This document shows positions 19,797 through 28,312 of a DNA stretch of 64,000 nucleotides, piece by piece. Source of the DNA: Alkalicoccobacillus plakortidis (lineage in GTDB: Bacteria > Bacillota > Bacilli > Bacillales > Bacillaceae_D). The notes under the pieces were generated by a model. That model was not told where the DNA came from. It ran no database searches and saw nothing but the letters and a program-made list of their open reading frames with translations. Numbering within the stretch: the stretch's first letter is position 1; every line of letters begins with the position of its first letter. The DNA lies in the NCBI RefSeq assembly GCF_023703085.1, contig NZ_JAMQJY010000004.1, positions 146,634 to 210,633 on the forward strand. Reading direction: 5' to 3'. The position numbers and the translations under genes were made by a program.

Positions 19797-21140
19797 GGGT
19801 TGATTGGTGGGTGATCGGGATTGAGGATGAGAGTGAGGAATCGGGAAAGAGGGGGCGGAATCGAGGAAGAGAGGATGAGACTGAGGAATCGGGGGTGAGA
19901 GCGGGATATCAGTAAAGAGAGCGAGATATCAGTAAAGAGAGCGGGATATCAGTAAAGAGAGCGGGATATCAGTAAAGAGAGCCAGATATCGGTAAAGAGA
20001 GCGAGATATCAGTAAAGAGAGCAGGATATCGGTAAAGAGAGCGGGATATCAGTAAAGAGAGCGGGAAATCGGTAAAGAGAGCCGGATATCGGTAAAGAGG
20101 AGCAGATATCAGTAAAGAGAGCCAGATATCGGTAAAGAGGAGTAGATATCAGTAAAGAGAGCGAGATATCAGTAAAGAGAGCGGGATATCAGTAAAGAGA
20201 GCCAGATATCGGTAAAGAGAGCAGGATATCGGTAAAGAGAGCCGGATATCGGTAAAGAGAGCCGGATATCGGTAAAGAGAGCGGGATATCAGTAAAGAGA
20301 GCGGGAAATCGGTAAAGAGAGCAGGATATCGGTAAAGAGAGCCGGATATCGGCAAAGAGAGCCGGATATCGGCAAAAGAGAGCCGGATATCGGCAAAGAG
20401 AGCGGGATATCGGCAAAGAGGAGCAGAAATCGTTAAAGAGAGCGGGATATCAGTAAAGAGAGCGGGATATCAGTAAAGAGAGCGGGATATCAGTAAAAAG
20501 AGCGGGATATCAGTAAAGAGAGCCGGAAATCGGTAAAGAGGAGCAGATATCAGTAAAGAGAGCCGGATATCGGCAAAGAGAGCCGGAAATCGGTAAAGAG
20601 GAGCAGATATCAGTAAAGAGAGCCAGATATCGGTAAAGAGGAGTAGATATCAGTAAAGAGAGCGAGATATCAGTAAAGAGAGCGGGATATCAGTAAAGAG
20701 AGCAGGATATCGGTAAAGAGAGCCGGATATCGGTAAAGAGAGCCGGATATCGGTAAAGAGAGCGGGATATCAGTAAAGAGAGCGGGAAATCGGTAAAGAG
20801 AGCCGGATATCGGTAAAGAGAGCCGGATATCGGCAAAGAGAGCGGGATATCGGCAAAGAGGAGCAGAAATCGGTAAAGAGAGCGGGATATCAGTAAAGAG
20901 AGCGGGATATCAGTAAAGAGAGCGGGATATCAGTAAAAAGAGCGGGATATCAGTAAAGAGGAGCAGATATCAGTAAAGAGAGCCGGATATCAGTAAAGAG
21001 AGCGAGATATCAGTAAAGAGAGCCGGATATCAGTAAAGAGAGCCGGATATCAGTAAAGAGAGCGAGATATCAGTAAAGAGAGCGGGATATCAGTAAAGAG
21101 GAGCAGATATCGGTAAAGAGGAACAGATATCAGTAAAAGG
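19797..21140. repeat. Large 20-bp tandem repeat array B (about 65 units)
   Basis: From about 19896 to 21140 there are some 62 head-to-tail copies of a 20-bp unit with consensus GATATCAGTAAAGAGAGCGG. Three units fill each 60 bases, with one 1-bp slip near 20375. About 100 bp of more degenerate units (AATCGGGAAAGAGG-like) precede it. Variation is concentrated at two places: CAGTAAAG/CGGTAAAG/CGGCAAAG, and the bases between GAG and GATATC. Most units carry GATATC. A block of about 100 bp is repeated almost exactly at 20098-20200 and 20599-20700, showing internal segmental duplication. TAA in nearly every unit closes the plus frames. The sequence between 21141 and the next gene holds nothing recognisable. 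Confidence 0.95.
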
Positions 21141-21293
21141 CCCCACAAATAACCTACAAGCCACGGAACCCATTAATCATCAACCTTGCGTTCGGTGTTC
21201 TCCGCCTATCTAAAAAAAGGAATGCACCGCCCGCTGTAGAAAGAGTTATACATAGACCGAGACATATATGACTTAATGTAGAGGAGTGAGAGC

Positions 21294-22277
21294 ATGAAGG
21301 CTGTGATCATAAATCGTTATGGTGGGCCTGAGGTTTTGGAGTATACGGATATTCCTCGGCCAGAACCACAGGCTGATGAGGTGCTGATTCGGGTTTTAAA
21401 GACAAGTGTTAATTTTGCAGATTTAAAAAGTAGGAGAGGGAAGAAGGGGAAGGCAGAGTTTCCGGCTATTTTAGGTCTTGATCTAGTTGGTCGTGTTGAA
21501 CAAGTTGGGCAACATGTACGGGATGTTGAGGTTGGTCAGAAGGTGATCGCGTTCCCAAAACATGGTTCTTATGCTGAGTATGCGATAGCTAATGAGCAGC
21601 TTGTTTATGCGATTCCTGATGATATGGATCTTACTTGTGCGGCGGCGAGTCCAATTGTGGCGTTTTTGTCTTATAAATTGTTAAAAGATATTGGTGGAAT
21701 CCAACCTGATCATTCAGTGCTAATTCACTCAGGTTCAGGTGGAGTGGGTTCGACTGCTATTCAACTTGCAAAGCATTTTAATGCACATACCATTTTTTCT
21801 ACTGTTGGTGATTTGGAAAAAGCTCATGTTCCTATAGTATACGGAGCGGATGAGGTGTATTCCTATCAGGATTTTTCTCAACAAATCCTGAATGAAACCA
21901 ATGGGAAGGGTGTTGATCTTATTTTAGATTCTGTGGGTGGAGAAGTGACTTCCCGCAGTTTGGAATGCTTAGCTCCGTATGGCAGACTTGTTCATTTTGG
22001 TCAGTCAAGCGGAGAACAAGCAAATGTGAGTAAAGATGATGTCCATTCGAGTTGTCGTTCGTTTTTGGGGTATAGTTTAGGAACAACCAGAAAACTAAGA
22101 CCAAATCAGCTACAAGATATCTCGCATAAGGTAATTCAGCTTCTTCATCTCGGTCTCATAAATGTGCATGTAGGTCATGAATTTCTTTTAGAAGATGTTG
22201 CAGAAGCCCATAGGTTAATGGAAAAACGGCAACACACCGGAAAAATCATTCTAACCGTTCATGAGGAGGAATCATAA
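21294..22277 (+). CDS. Zinc-independent medium-chain dehydrogenase/quinone oxidoreductase
   Basis: This 327-residue MDR-family NADPH-dependent oxidoreductase resembles quinone or enone reductases. An N-terminal GroES-like domain (GGPEVLEYTDIPRPEP) is followed by a Rossmann domain with SGSGGVGSTAIQLAKH. Structural-zinc cysteines are absent, which points to the quinone oxidoreductase branch. The substrate is unknown. The ATG follows AGGAGTGAG. The stop overlaps the start of the VOC gene by one base, forming a three-gene operon with the VOC and HhH proteins. Confidence 0.85.
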   Translation: MKAVIINRYGGPEVLEYTDIPRPEPQADEVLIRVLKTSVNFADLKSRRGKKGKAEFPAILGLDLVGRVEQVGQHVRDVEVGQKVIAFPKHGSYAEYAIANEQLVYAIPDDMDLTCAAASPIVAFLSYKLLKDIGGIQPDHSVLIHSGSGGVGSTAIQLAKHFNAHTIFSTVGDLEKAHVPIVYGADEVYSYQDFSQQILNETNGKGVDLILDSVGGEVTSRSLECLAPYGRLVHFGQSSGEQANVSKDDVHSSCRSFLGYSLGTTRKLRPNQLQDISHKVIQLLHLGLINVHVGHEFLLEDVAEAHRLMEKRQHTGKIILTVHEEES

Positions 22278-22663
22278 TGGAAGGGAAATTGATCTATCAA
22301 TTTGTTCCTGTAAAAGATCTTGTAACAGCAGTTGATTTGTATCGTGATACTCTAGGTTTTACTGAATCATGGCGTGAAGGTGATCTGACGGTTGCCTTTG
22401 ATCTTCCAGGCTCTGAGGTGAAATTGTTGATCGAACAGGTTGAAGCGGGACGGATAGATGCGGCGGGTCCTGTATTTTTGGTTCCTTCTGTTCATCAGAC
22501 CCTCATTCGTTATAAGGATCACTTGACCTTTATTGGTGAACCGGCGGAGACGCCAGATGGATTATGGGTAGGTGCAAAGGATGATTCAGGAAATGGAATA
22601 TATTTTACGGATGAATCTAAGCTAGAGGCAGGATATACAAGCATAAAGGGTGATGTGGGATGA
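22277..22663 (+). CDS. VOC (glyoxalase/bleomycin resistance) superfamily protein
   Basis: This 128-residue protein has the two beta-alpha-beta-beta-beta modules of the vicinal oxygen chelate fold (YQFVPVKDLVTAVDLYRDTLGF and a second half ending DDSGNGIYFTDES). Members bind metals or sequester drugs; the specific activity is unknown. It is translationally coupled to both neighbours (TAATG upstream, ATGA downstream). Confidence 0.8.
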   Translation: MEGKLIYQFVPVKDLVTAVDLYRDTLGFTESWREGDLTVAFDLPGSEVKLLIEQVEAGRIDAAGPVFLVPSVHQTLIRYKDHLTFIGEPAETPDGLWVGAKDDSGNGIYFTDESKLEAGYTSIKGDVG

Positions 22664-22863
22664 TTGATCTTGAAGATTTGCCGCAAAATATCGGAAACCC
22701 AGCGAGAAGAGCATTAAAAGAATTGGGGTATACCCATTTGGAGCAGTTAACAGAGTGGACTGAGAAAGATCTTTTAGCGATACATGGTGTTGGTCCTAAG
22801 GCTGTTCGTATTATACGTGAAGCATTGCATGAGCAGAATTTATCTTTTACTACTAAGACGTAA
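22660..22863 (+). CDS. Small helix-hairpin-helix protein
   Basis: This 67-residue protein carries a helix-hairpin-helix resembling the RNA polymerase alpha C-terminal domain and DNA repair HhH modules (LPQNIGNPARRALKELGYTH, then LLAIHGVGPKAVRIIREAL). It probably binds DNA without sequence specificity, but function is unknown. It starts at an ATGA overlap with the VOC gene. Co-transcription of an HhH module with oxidoreductase and VOC genes is unexpected. Confidence 0.75.
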   Translation: MIDLEDLPQNIGNPARRALKELGYTHLEQLTEWTEKDLLAIHGVGPKAVRIIREALHEQNLSFTTKT

Positions 22864-22948
22864 ACAAAACACATAGGATGAAAAAAGAGTTAGCCGGAAA
22901 GACTAAATGGAGGTGTAAAACAGCGACGTTATAAAAGAGGGTGGGATC

Positions 22949-23821
22949 TTGAGGACTACAAAAATTGCGTTTTTATCTGTAATGAGCAATACATTTGTTG
23001 TTGCAATTAAAATAGTAGTAGGTATTATAACGGGTTCAGTAGCTGTACTATCAGAGGCGATTCACTCTTCATTAGACTTGATGGCTTCATTAATTGCGTT
23101 CTTTTCCGTACGGATCTCAAAAAAACCGGCTGACTCAGTTCATCCATACGGACATGGAAAGGTCGAGAATTTATCAGGTACCATTGAAACGATTTTGATT
23201 TTTGTTGCGGGTATTTGGATTATCTATGAGTGCGTGCACAAGATCATTCATCCAGAACCATTACAGCTTCCCTTGCTTGGTGTTCTTGTCATGGTCGTGG
23301 GAGCAACCATTAATTTTATTGTTTCTAAGGTAGTACGTAAGGAAGCGGATCGTGTACACTCAGTGGCCATGAAATCTAATGCCCTACATCTTTTAACAGA
23401 TGTGTATACGTCACTCGGTGTAGCTGTCAGCTTATTGCTTGTTACCTTAACTGGTTGGTATATTCTCGATTCCATTATTGGTATGATTCTTGCCATTTAT
23501 ATCATGATTGAGGCGTTTAAGTTAATGAAAGAAACCTTCCCTCCATTAATTGATTCTCGTTTGACTGAAAATGAAGAGTCAGCTGTCTTGAAGATTATTG
23601 AATCCTTTAAAGACGAATATCTAGAAGTCCATAATTTTAGGTCTAGAAGATCCGGTCCTCAAGAATATATCGATTTTCACTTAGTTGTACCTTCTGAAGC
23701 GAGTATGGGAGAAGTCCACGAGCTTTGTGATCGAATAGAAGAAAAAATAGAAAAAGAATTTCCGCGTGCAGAGGTTTTTATTCATCCAGAACCTGAGCAT
23801 GAGAGGGAGAATCGTAAGTAA
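22949..23821 (+). CDS. Cation diffusion facilitator family metal exporter
   Basis: This 290-residue CDF transporter exchanges divalent metal (Zn, Mn, Fe or Cd) for protons. It has six predicted helices, the TM2 HSSLDL motif, the HPYGHGKVENLSG signature and the TM5 NALHLLTDVYTS motif. The cytoplasmic C-terminal domain follows (about residues 205-290). The TM2/TM5 metal site reads HxxxD/HxxxD, more typical of zinc-type transporters, though selectivity cannot be fixed by eye. It starts at TTG after GAGGGTGGG. Terminator directly after the stop. Confidence 0.9.
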   Translation: MRTTKIAFLSVMSNTFVVAIKIVVGIITGSVAVLSEAIHSSLDLMASLIAFFSVRISKKPADSVHPYGHGKVENLSGTIETILIFVAGIWIIYECVHKIIHPEPLQLPLLGVLVMVVGATINFIVSKVVRKEADRVHSVAMKSNALHLLTDVYTSLGVAVSLLLVTLTGWYILDSIIGMILAIYIMIEAFKLMKETFPPLIDSRLTENEESAVLKIIESFKDEYLEVHNFRSRRSGPQEYIDFHLVVPSEASMGEVHELCDRIEEKIEKEFPRAEVFIHPEPEHERENRK

Positions 23822-23851
23822 AAAACCAGGGCCAAAGCTTCTGGTTTTTTT
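23822..23851 (+). terminator. Rho-independent terminator after the CDF gene
   Basis: AAACCAG pairs with CTGGTTT around a loop of about ten bases, followed by T residues. Confidence 0.8.
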
Positions 23852-23994
23852 GTTATATCAAGATTTTATATATAGATGTTTCTCTTTTGGTTTCAATGGG
23901 AACAGTACTTTACGTAACAAAATATAGAGAGACTTAGCTGTGAAGTTACTATTTTATCAGTAAAACAGACAAGTCATAGAGTTGGGATGGTTAG

Positions 23995-24267
23995 ATGAAA
24001 ACAAGTAAGGTAATATGGATTACGCTTCTTTTTGCAATTGGAGGAGGAGTATTAACAGGTTTAATAGGGTCTGGCGTTCTTTTTATCGTAGAGTCCATTT
24101 GGCCAGACGGTTTAATAGCTGATTTATCAGTTGGGGCTACATTTCTAGTAACAGTATTACCTGGTATAGTGGCATCGTTTTATTGGTCATACTTCTACAT
24201 TAAGAAGAGAAAAAATGAAACAAAGCATTTAGATGATCATGTTCCGGAAGATGAAGATAAAATATAA
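23995..24267 (+). CDS. Small membrane protein, function unknown
   Basis: This 90-residue protein has two hydrophobic segments (about residues 6-33 and 45-68) and an acidic, charged C-terminal tail ending near HVPEDEDKI. No family is recognised with confidence. It is a single-gene unit with its own terminator, and its role is unknown. Confidence 0.6.
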   Translation: MKTSKVIWITLLFAIGGGVLTGLIGSGVLFIVESIWPDGLIADLSVGATFLVTVLPGIVASFYWSYFYIKKRKNETKHLDDHVPEDEDKI

Positions 24268-24274
24268 AATGGTT

Positions 24275-24304
24275 AAAAGATTCCTAATCATAGGGATCTT
24301 TTTT
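24275..24304 (+). terminator. Rho-independent terminator
   Basis: AAGATTCCTA pairs imperfectly with TAGGGATCTT around ATCA and is followed by T residues. Confidence 0.7.
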
Positions 24305-24378
24305 GAATGTAAGAAAACGTCACAGTTACACTTGATGAGATGTATAAAAAAAGTAAAATAACAGATGGAGGTGCAACA

Positions 24379-24882
24379 ATGAGTGTACATATACAAGAGC
24401 TTCTAGCCATTGATCGATACAAACAAGAACTTTGCGAACTTATTCAGGTAACTGTGAATAACGGAGCATCCATTGGATTTTTGCTACCTATGCAAAAGGA
24501 AGAAGCTGAAGATTTTTGGGAGAGCCACAAACCGAATGAATCTCGAATCCTACTGGGGGCTTTTATAAATCAGCGACTAATAGGTGTGGTATACATAGAA
24601 TTAGTTGAAAAACCGAATGGATCACATCGAGGAGAAATTTGTAAACTAATGGTTCATCCAGATGCACGTCGCTTAGGTGTTGCAAAGGCATTAATGAAAG
24701 AAATTGAAAAGAAAGCACTTGAACAAAACAGAAGTTTACTCGTTTTAGATACTCGAGATGGTGATCATGCTAATGAGCTCTATAAAAGCTTAGGCTTTGT
24801 TTTTGCAGGAGCCATTCCTCATTTTGCACGTAACGAAAAAGGAATACTCGAAACAACAAACTTATATTACAAAATGATTTAA
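24379..24882 (+). CDS. GNAT family N-acetyltransferase
   Basis: This 167-residue GNAT protein has the core MVHPDARRLGVAKALMKEIE acetyl-CoA segment and a C-terminal ANELYKSLGFVFAG motif. The substrate is unknown. The ATG at 24379 follows GGAGGTG with ideal spacing; the in-frame ATG at 24340 has no ribosome binding site. It is the first of four GNAT-type genes within 3.5 kb. Confidence 0.88.
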   Translation: MSVHIQELLAIDRYKQELCELIQVTVNNGASIGFLLPMQKEEAEDFWESHKPNESRILLGAFINQRLIGVVYIELVEKPNGSHRGEICKLMVHPDARRLGVAKALMKEIEKKALEQNRSLLVLDTRDGDHANELYKSLGFVFAGAIPHFARNEKGILETTNLYYKMI

Positions 24883-24885
24883 CAG

Positions 24886-24917
24886 CCAGCACGTAACAAT
24901 CGTGTTGGTTTTTTTGT
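24886..24917 (+). terminator. Rho-independent terminator
   Basis: CCAGCACG pairs with CGTGTTGG (one wobble pair) around TAACAAT and is followed by seven T residues. Confidence 0.8.
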
Positions 24918-24968
24918 GCAGGAATTATGAATATCATATGGAAAGTAAATGAGACAGGAGGGTTTATT

Positions 24969-25355
24969 TTGAACGAGAACTGTGTATTTTGTTACCCAAA
25001 TATAGAGACAGACAAGCAAATCATTTTTAGTCATTCGAGCTGTATGTTTTTGCAGTTGAAGTCCGCTCAGAGAGAGGGTGTAGCTTTGAATGGGGCTGGT
25101 GTCATTGTTCCAAAACAACATCGAGAGACGGTATTCGATTTAACATCTCAGGAATGGGAGGATACCTTTGAATTACTTAAGCAAGTAAAGAACTGGCTCG
25201 ATACAACATTACAACCTGCTGGCTATAACATTGGCTGGAATTGTGGAAGTGTCGCCGGACAGCATATCCCCCACGCTCACATGCATGTGTTACCACGATA
25301 TGAACATGAAGAAATGGCGGGGAAAGGAATTCGCTATCTGTTTAAAAACCAATAA
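24969..25355 (+). CDS. HIT family nucleotide hydrolase/transferase
   Basis: This 128-residue protein ends with the histidine triad HIPHAHMHVLPR, the catalytic signature of HIT nucleoside phosphoramidases and nucleotide hydrolases. An N-terminal CVFCYPN pair of cysteines suggests a zinc site. The nucleotide substrate is unknown. The TTG at 24969 follows GGAGGG. It appears to head an operon with the nitrilase and three acetyltransferase genes. Confidence 0.88.
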   Translation: MNENCVFCYPNIETDKQIIFSHSSCMFLQLKSAQREGVALNGAGVIVPKQHRETVFDLTSQEWEDTFELLKQVKNWLDTTLQPAGYNIGWNCGSVAGQHIPHAHMHVLPRYEHEEMAGKGIRYLFKNQ

Positions 25356-25365
25356 GAGGTGATAT

Positions 25366-26004
25366 ATGAACATCTTAATCATGCAGCCTAAGTTAGAGGA
25401 ATCCATATTACAATTAGAAAAAGTATTAAAGAGTAACGCTAACGTTGATATGGTTATATTTCCTGAAGGGTATCTAAATGAAAATGTTGAACAAGCCTGT
25501 CAACTGGCAAAGGATACGAGAACCATCTTAGTAGGAGGCTATCGCCGGATGAGTGATCATCCAAAGGATTATGCCGTTTTGATTGGGGCGGATGGCCATG
25601 TATGTATTGATCGTCAAAAGTACACAAAAACACAAATTGCAACTGTTGAAGGTTTGAGAATAGGGCATATCTTATGTGATGAACTTTTGCTTCAAGGGTT
25701 AAAAAAGGAACCCAACCAGCTTCTTGATCTCATCGTTCATCCGATTGGTGTAGGCATGTATAGTATCGAGCAATTTAATGAATGGATAGGAAAAGCAAAA
25801 GAAATTGCTGTTAATCATCAAGTGATGGTGATCGGTGTAAGTCATGCCAATGGAATATTTAAAGGCGCGGATCAATCTATTCCAATTGCTTATTGTCTTA
25901 ACTCAGATGGCGGCAGCGTGTTTGTAGCCCAAAATGATACTCGCACTCGTCTAGTGGATTTAACAACAAAAAAAGTCTCTATTTTAGAGGAATTAACCCA
26001 ATGA
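25366..26004 (+). CDS. Carbon-nitrogen hydrolase (nitrilase superfamily)
   Basis: This 212-residue protein has the nitrilase catalytic triad positions: Glu in VIFPEGYL, Lys in DRQKYTKT and Cys in GHILCDEL. It hydrolyses a C-N bond of an amide or nitrile that is not identified. It is shorter than typical members (about 260-280 residues), so one peripheral element is reduced. It starts 10 bp after the HIT gene and overlaps the next GNAT gene by ATGA. Confidence 0.82.
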   Translation: MNILIMQPKLEESILQLEKVLKSNANVDMVIFPEGYLNENVEQACQLAKDTRTILVGGYRRMSDHPKDYAVLIGADGHVCIDRQKYTKTQIATVEGLRIGHILCDELLLQGLKKEPNQLLDLIVHPIGVGMYSIEQFNEWIGKAKEIAVNHQVMVIGVSHANGIFKGADQSIPIAYCLNSDGGSVFVAQNDTRTRLVDLTTKKVSILEELTQ

Positions 26005-26435
26005 TTCGACCGGCAGAAATGAAAGATGCTCCTGCGTTAGCGACGTTATGCCTTCAATTAGGCTATATAGTCGATCGCGATTTAGCTGAAGTCCGCCTTG
26101 ATCGAATGTTATCCAATAAAACTCACGGTATCTTTGTGAATGAAGAAGCAGATCACCTGATTTCAGGCTGGGCTCATGTCTATGGAAAATATCTTATTGA
26201 GTTAGAGTATGCTGAAATCGGAGGCATTGTGGTCGATCAAACAGTTAGAAGATCAGGAGTAGGCCAGAAGCTCATGATGGCATGTGAAGAATGGGCTCGT
26301 GCAAATGCTTTTACAGAAATGAGATTACGGTCAGGGTCACAAAGAAATGAGGCTCATATTTTTTATCATCATTTAGGTTATGAACATACTCGTGATCAGA
26401 AAGTGTTTAGAAAGAAGTTTGAGGAGGTTGATTAG
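26001..26435 (+). CDS. GNAT family N-acetyltransferase
   Basis: This 144-residue single-domain GNAT has the acetyl-CoA loop VVDQTVRRSGVGQKLMMACEE and the C-terminal NEAHIFYHHLGYEHTRDQ segment typical of aminoglycoside- or small-amine-type acetyltransferases. It is translationally coupled to the nitrilase by an ATGA overlap. Substrate unknown. Confidence 0.87.
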   Translation: MIRPAEMKDAPALATLCLQLGYIVDRDLAEVRLDRMLSNKTHGIFVNEEADHLISGWAHVYGKYLIELEYAEIGGIVVDQTVRRSGVGQKLMMACEEWARANAFTEMRLRSGSQRNEAHIFYHHLGYEHTRDQKVFRKKFEEVD

Positions 26436-26436
26436 T

Positions 26437-26970
26437 TTGCACTCAACAAACATCTCCTTACGTGAATTCCGATACGATGATTGGAAGGCTATTAATCAAT
26501 ATGCGCGCCTGGCAAGTGTGAGTCAATACCAAGCATGGCGCGTGCAGACCGAGATTGACTCGCAGTCATATCTGGTTCAACTTATACAAGATTCAGCCTG
26601 TGAACCAAGAAGTAGATATGCATTTGCAATCATCGAGAATGAGACACAATTCTGCATCGGATCGGCGGAACTAAACATTAGAGATCGACATAATAGGGTG
26701 GGAGAGTTGGCATATATTTTACATCCTAATTATTGGGGAAAGGGCTTTGCTACCGAAGCAGCAAAGCAAATGCTCTCGTATGGATTTTCTGAACAAAAGC
26801 TTCACCGTATATTTGCAACATGTGATCCTCGTAATATAAGTTCAGAGCGAGTGATGCAGAAGGTAGGTATGCAAAAGGAAGGTAAGCTGCGTGAAAACCT
26901 TCTGCTAGATGAAGGCTGGAGAGACTCGCTTATTTATAGCTTGCTGGAAAATGAAGTTAATTGCTTTTAA
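26437..26970 (+). CDS. GNAT family N-acetyltransferase, RimJ/RimL type
   Basis: This 177-residue RimJ/RimL-like protein has ELAYILHPNYWGKGFATEAAK and the closing SSERVMQKVGMQKEGKLREN motif. Family members acetylate ribosomal protein N-termini or small molecules. The TTG at 26437 follows GGAGG by nine bases and lies one base after the previous stop; the in-frame ATG at 26380 lies inside the preceding gene and has no ribosome binding site. Confidence 0.87.
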   Translation: MHSTNISLREFRYDDWKAINQYARLASVSQYQAWRVQTEIDSQSYLVQLIQDSACEPRSRYAFAIIENETQFCIGSAELNIRDRHNRVGELAYILHPNYWGKGFATEAAKQMLSYGFSEQKLHRIFATCDPRNISSERVMQKVGMQKEGKLRENLLLDEGWRDSLIYSLLENEVNCF

Positions 26971-26985
26971 GGGGGAGGAAACACC

Positions 26986-27834
26986 TTGTTTGAGATACGC
27001 AAACTAAACAAAGCTGAGCACGATTTTCTAAAAGAAATGCTCTACGAATCGATTTTTATTGACGAATCAAAGAAACCACCATTAAAACAATTACTCGATA
27101 CTAAAGATATGCTCAAATATCACATAAATTGGGGGAGGCCAGGAGACCAGGCGTTCATTGCTTTAAATAGTGAGGATAAACCAGTGGGGGCGGTTTGGTT
27201 TAGACTTCTTCAAGGAGCAGATAAGGGATATGGCTATGTAGATGAATGCACACCAGAGCTTGGTATTGCAGTGAGTAAAGAGGGACGAGGCCAAGGCTTG
27301 GGACGTAAGTTAATGCGAGCATTAATGGAACAAGCTAAAATAGATGGGTTTCTTAAGCTCTCGCTCAGTGTGGACCCAGATAATATCAGTGCAGTAAAAC
27401 TATATCAAAGCTTAGGATTTGTAGAAGTTGGAATGGAAGGAACATCGATTAGGATGGTCGCCAATGTAGGTGAGAGTTCGTTTATGAATATGATTCGAGA
27501 GCTTGAGGAAAGCCACTTACATCCTGATATTCGCAAGTCTAGTGAAAAGCTTGGACATATTTTAGCGGATAATTTTGTTGAAATTGGCTCGTCAGGTAGA
27601 ATGTTCGGTAAAGAAGAGTGTCTAGCTGATGGAGTTAGCCCTGACGAGATGACGATTCATGATTTTGCGATGCGTCGTTTATCGGAGGGGATTGTATTAA
27701 CAACCTATCAAATAATGAACAAAACAAATAATAGAAGAACCTTACGCAGCTCCATTTGGAAGCAGATTGACGGACGCTGGCAACTCTATTTTCATCAGGG
27801 CACGATAAAGAGCTCTGAAACTGAATATCTCTGA
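26986..27834 (+). CDS. GNAT acetyltransferase fused to a SnoaL/DUF4440-like domain
   Basis: The first ~160 residues are a GNAT domain (ELGIAVSKEGRGQGLGRKLMRALME, AVKLYQSLGF). The last ~115 residues (IRELEESHLHPDIRKSSEKL to WQLYFHQGT) look like an NTF2-fold DUF4440 domain, which often occurs alone. The fusion suggests a shared ligand, but none is known. It starts at TTG after GGGGGAGG. It is last in the HIT/nitrilase/GNAT gene run and is followed by repeat array C. Confidence 0.78.
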   Translation: MFEIRKLNKAEHDFLKEMLYESIFIDESKKPPLKQLLDTKDMLKYHINWGRPGDQAFIALNSEDKPVGAVWFRLLQGADKGYGYVDECTPELGIAVSKEGRGQGLGRKLMRALMEQAKIDGFLKLSLSVDPDNISAVKLYQSLGFVEVGMEGTSIRMVANVGESSFMNMIRELEESHLHPDIRKSSEKLGHILADNFVEIGSSGRMFGKEECLADGVSPDEMTIHDFAMRRLSEGIVLTTYQIMNKTNNRRTLRSSIWKQIDGRWQLYFHQGTIKSSETEYL

Positions 27835-27874
27835 TCGGTTCTGGCAACTTTATCAATCAAGGGAAAACCCCAGT

Positions 27875-28180
27875 AACAAGTAGGAACATAAAAGAACCAA
27901 GGCCTAATGGATCCTTACTAAGAAACAGAGCCACTTACGAAGAGGTGTTGTGGGTTCAGCAAGAGGAAGGCCAAGTTAACAAGAAAGAACATAAAAAAAC
28001 CAAGACCGAATGGATCGTTACTAAGAAACAGAGCTAATTACGAAGAGATATTGAGGGTTCAGCAAGAGGAAGTCCTATTTAACAAGACCGAATGGAACTT
28101 CACTAAGAAACAAAATCTCTTACAAAGAGGTTTTTTGGATTCTGCATGAGAGAATCTAATTTAGCAAGAGTACAGTTCAA
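27875..28180. repeat. Phased repeat array C with 103-bp higher-order unit
   Basis: Three higher-order copies begin at 27875, 27978 and 28081, exactly 103 bp apart. Each is made of about five 20-21 bp subunits starting with AACAAG, ACCAAG, ACTAAG, ACGAAG and AGCAAG. The third copy lacks the first subunit and is more diverged. The array follows the GNAT-DUF4440 gene and ends at the hairpin that the IS element has split. Confidence 0.85.
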
Positions 28181-28312
28181 AAAACCAGGCGTAACAGACA
28201 ATATAAGTAGAGTCCATATAATTGTGTAAAAGTAAAAATAAAAAAAGGCCAATGGCCCATCCTCGTGATACACTATTTTCGCCAAGAAAATCATCAACAG
28301 GAGGAATGGGAC

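Noticed and set aside
20149..20416. Minus-strand proteins of the repeating type SLYRYPALFTDI
   Set aside because: These frames exist only because a 20-bp repeat is read in rotating frame and the CGG variants lack the stop. No ribosome binding site, start context or family resemblance.
19797..21140. CRISPR array
   Set aside because: The repeats are 20 bp, directly adjacent, with no unique spacers and no cas genes. It is a tandem repeat.
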